A stretch of DNA of 64,000 nucleotides, taken from the NCBI GenBank assembly GCA_021292165.1, contig CM037878.1, positions 13,636,471-13,700,470 of the forward strand, read 5' to 3'. How positions within the stretch are numbered: the first letter of the stretch is position 1; each line of letters starts with the position of its first letter. The notes beneath the pieces were generated by a model. It worked only from the letters and a program-made list of their open reading frames with translations. It was not told the DNA's origin and searched no databases. A program made the translations under genes and the position numbers. The DNA is from Shinisaurus crocodilurus. Taxonomy: Eukaryota; Chordata; Lepidosauria; Squamata; Shinisauridae. Shown one piece after another: positions 61,562 to 64,000 of the stretch.

Positions 61562-61720
61562 CATTTAGGGCTGTAAAGGTCAGCACCAGCACGTTGAATT
61601 GGGCCTGGGAAATGACTGGCTACCAGCACAATTGACCCAAGAGTGACAGGACTGGAGTATTCTTTCCAAAATGGCCACTCCCAGTAAGCCAGCCTCGCTG
61701 CTTTATTCTGCGCTTTCTTT

Positions 61721-63839
61721 TTGATGCAGTGTATATTCTGCATTAAAAATTGTCAACACAAACCCACACTTTATGACTGGTGTGAGCTGTGTACACACAT
61801 GAAACATTATTTGAGTGATCTGAGAGCCCCAGCCAGCACACCGACGTCCGACAGTGCTCTCTGTTTGAACAAACAATTTTCTTGCAAGGGTCAGGGTCTA
61901 CAACACAGATGGGCAGCTCAGAGCTCTGATTGTCCAGTGCCTGTGATGTTACAAACCCATTTCACCTGATTGTGTGTGTGTCCCCCTCCCACTCCCTTCC
62001 CAACTACAGACATACATGTTGAATCTTTTTTTAAGGCAGACAACCTGCCTCAAGCATGTGAGAGGAGCAAAACTGACAACTGAATTTGAATGGCTGGTAT
62101 GTACACCTGTGATTTACATTGCAAACGTTGGAGGAAGCCAGACTCTCCCTGCAGGAGAAAAATAAGAATACACTACATTTGCATGTATTTTGAAAGCATT
62201 GCGTGTTGTTTTCTGCTTCAGTGATATATTTCTTCAAACTGTTGGGAATTGTCAAGGGGTACAGAAGCCATGTGGACATGGAAATGTTTCCAGCATTTTC
62301 TTCATAACCATGAGAACTAGCAACTGTATTTTTATATTTAAAAAAAAACACAAGAAAAACAGAGGGTCTTAGGATGTCTCCTTCCCAGCACTTATGAAAC
62401 ACATCTGCAGATATATGAAATAGGGCTGGAAGGGTTTACCCTGCTTTGTTGATTTATTGTTTTGCGAGGGCCAGCTCAGGGTTTGATGAGGCCCAGGGTA
62501 ATGTGCCCTCTGATGGGCTCCCTTTTACACTGATGGACCCCCTCAGTCATTCTCAGCAGTGAAGGCAGCGACAGTATCAAAGTTGCTTTTAGGTGGTGTT
62601 TTTCTTTCTTTCTTTTTAATCAACACGCATAAGTGCAAATGTGCATTGGAAAAACACTATACCATAACAATCTTTGATCACATCCAGATTGCGGTTTTTT
62701 GCAGCGTTTTATCCATGCGCATGAGCACATTGGTGATGCAGAGGGGCAGGAAGACTCAAAGGAACGGTAGGCAATGAAAGGGTGCTCCATGTGTGCACGG
62801 TGCTTGGTGGTACGGTAAGTTTGCGCAGGCTGGGGGAGACGGAGCCAACGAGGATTCCTAACACCTTGGTGCCACTTCGGAAGCAGGATCAGGTAGTTTG
62901 GGAGAAATCCAGATGAAGGGAATTTCAGATACGTCCCTAGCCCAACATTAAATTAGGAAAGAGGGAAAACAGGTGCAAATGGAGGGCTCAGCCCCTACCT
63001 CTGCCTTGTATTCAGGTTGGTGGGCAAGTCACTTGTCTTTTTTAGCCTCACCAGTTTGCCTTTCTGCGAAATGGGTGTTTTGTCACAGGCCACACCCATT
63101 GCAGCTGCCATTTTGCAATGGTGCCCATGACACATTCTCAAAATTCCAAATGTGCCCATTGGTCCCCCAAAAAGTTGAAGACCCCATTCCATTCTCCCAC
63201 CCCATGTCCAATCACTCTGACCTGCATACAGCTGCTACATCTGTAGACCCATATTTCCTGCTTAGCAGCTGCTCCAGATCAAATCAATGGGCCGATCGAT
63301 TGCTTTCAATCCTGATGCTTTGGGGTTCAAAGAGACTCCTCGGATAGCAAATACAAAAATAGCCTTTTTCTGCTGTTTCGAGTGTTTTCATTACACTTCT
63401 TTGCTGATGATTTACTGCTGGAACGGCCACTGGAAGTGCAGCTACCGCTGGGGTTCACACTTCTCAGTGGCAATTTGGTGTTAAACATGATTTACTTAAC
63501 GTTAGAAGATCCAACGGTAGTTCTGAGCATCCCAGGAGAGCCAGCATGAAAGGGACTGCGCAGATGTTTCTTGGATTTGGACTTCTGAACTCCAGAAAAG
63601 AAAGAGCTGGCGACAGAGTCCTCCTTGAGCACCAATTGTGCTCCATAATTCCTCGCTACTTGTAGAGGAACATAGAATACCCATGCCCAACATTAAATTA
63701 GGAAAGAGGGAAACAGGTGCAAATGGAGATAACAGGCATCGTGAATATGCACAGGATGTCAGAAAAATGGAAGCTATGTTGGGGAAGGACACCACCCCCC
63801 ACCACTGCTCAGGGGCAGAGCACATGCTCAACATCAGGG
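61721..63839. other. No gene; one hAT-like internal fragment
   Basis: Bases 63030-63180 (GTGCCCATTGGTCCCCC, AAAAAGTTGAAGACCCC) are the right part of a hAT family whose left end is at 6960. Bases 61730-63000 are AT-rich with no recognised repeat or coding domain. TTAAATTAGGAAAGAGGGAAA occurs at 62949 and 63697, a short direct repeat of unknown origin. Confidence 0.35.
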
Positions 63840-63985
63840 GGTTGGTGTCCTACTTTGCTGCGGAAAGTCCTCTCTTTCAAGGCATCCTATGTCCGAAGGG
63901 CTGCCCAGTCCAAGTCAGGTTTAAAGATAAAGAACCATTCGAAAGGAGAGCAGAGCAGGGGCCTTGAAGTTGCCTGTCGACAGGT
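63840..63985 (+). repeat. Repeat X, left part
   Basis: TCCTACTTTGCTGCGG, AGTCCTCTCTTTCAAGGC, CCAGTCCAAGTCAGG, TTTAAAGATAAAGAACCATT and GGGGCCTTGAAGTTGCC. Continues to the window edge. Confidence 0.68.
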
Positions 63986-64000
63986 AGCAGGAGGACCTGG

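Larger units (their letters stand above)
60240..61720 (-). mobile_element. L2-related LINE 3' region, minus, with layered insertions
   Basis: At the left, TTTATTTATTGATTAGATTT and GTATACCGTCCAATTGGC are an inverted L2-type tail. At 61110-61447 and 61562-61690 the host continues with CCCGGTGGATCTCCCTGGG, AAGCCATTTA, GTAAAGGTCAGCACCAGCAC and TTGAATTGGGCCTGGG. A 684-bp hAT element and a hAT-D hairpin lie inside. Confidence 0.65.

Overview
The window looks like vertebrate nuclear DNA from a reptile, most likely a squamate (lizard or snake). I infer this from the mix of interspersed repeats: CR1 and L2 LINEs with sauropsid-type 3' ends, an L1 ORF2 remnant, a third RT family with a C-terminal zinc finger, several tRNA- and 5S-derived SINEs, solo LTRs, Tc1/mariner-like miniature elements and many short hAT-like hairpin elements. 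Microsatellites are common. I recognise no complete cellular protein-coding gene, no functional tRNA or rRNA gene, no CRISPR array and no bacterial-type operon. The region reads as intergenic or intronic DNA. The longest reading frame (5000-6592) belongs to a retrotransposon. Many shorter frames are shadows of palindromic elements or microsatellites.

Layout. 0-7 kb: a CpG-rich stretch, a 5S/tRNA composite SINE, a hAT element carrying a LINE fragment, a local duplication, and the RT-zinc-finger LINE. 7-15 kb: L1 remnant, hAT elements, an L2 copy split by CR1, and a cluster of 5S-CR1 SINEs. 15-25 kb: a hairpin with a tandem duplication of one arm, L2, mariner-like elements, an LTR-like cassette, and a CR1 copy split by a solo LTR. 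25-37 kb: GC-rich and short hAT-E copies, and repeat G at 32.4-33.7 kb carrying three separate insertions. 37-47 kb: an antisense L2 RT region carrying two or three DNA transposons, a second LINE fragment, a second LTR-like cassette, and a composite SINE split by a LINE. 47-64 kb: L2, CR1 and SINE copies, apparently non-repetitive stretches that may hold conserved noncoding elements, and another layered nest at 60.2-61.7 kb.

The main pattern is a set of short hAT-like palindromes. Eleven copies of one family are exactly 135 bp. Most copies lie between 8-bp target duplications with TA in the middle. They insert into other repeats often enough to give a relative chronology. Names such as hAT-A, SINE-P and repeat G are working labels for this window only. 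No database search was possible, so family names rest on visible motifs, termini and target duplications.
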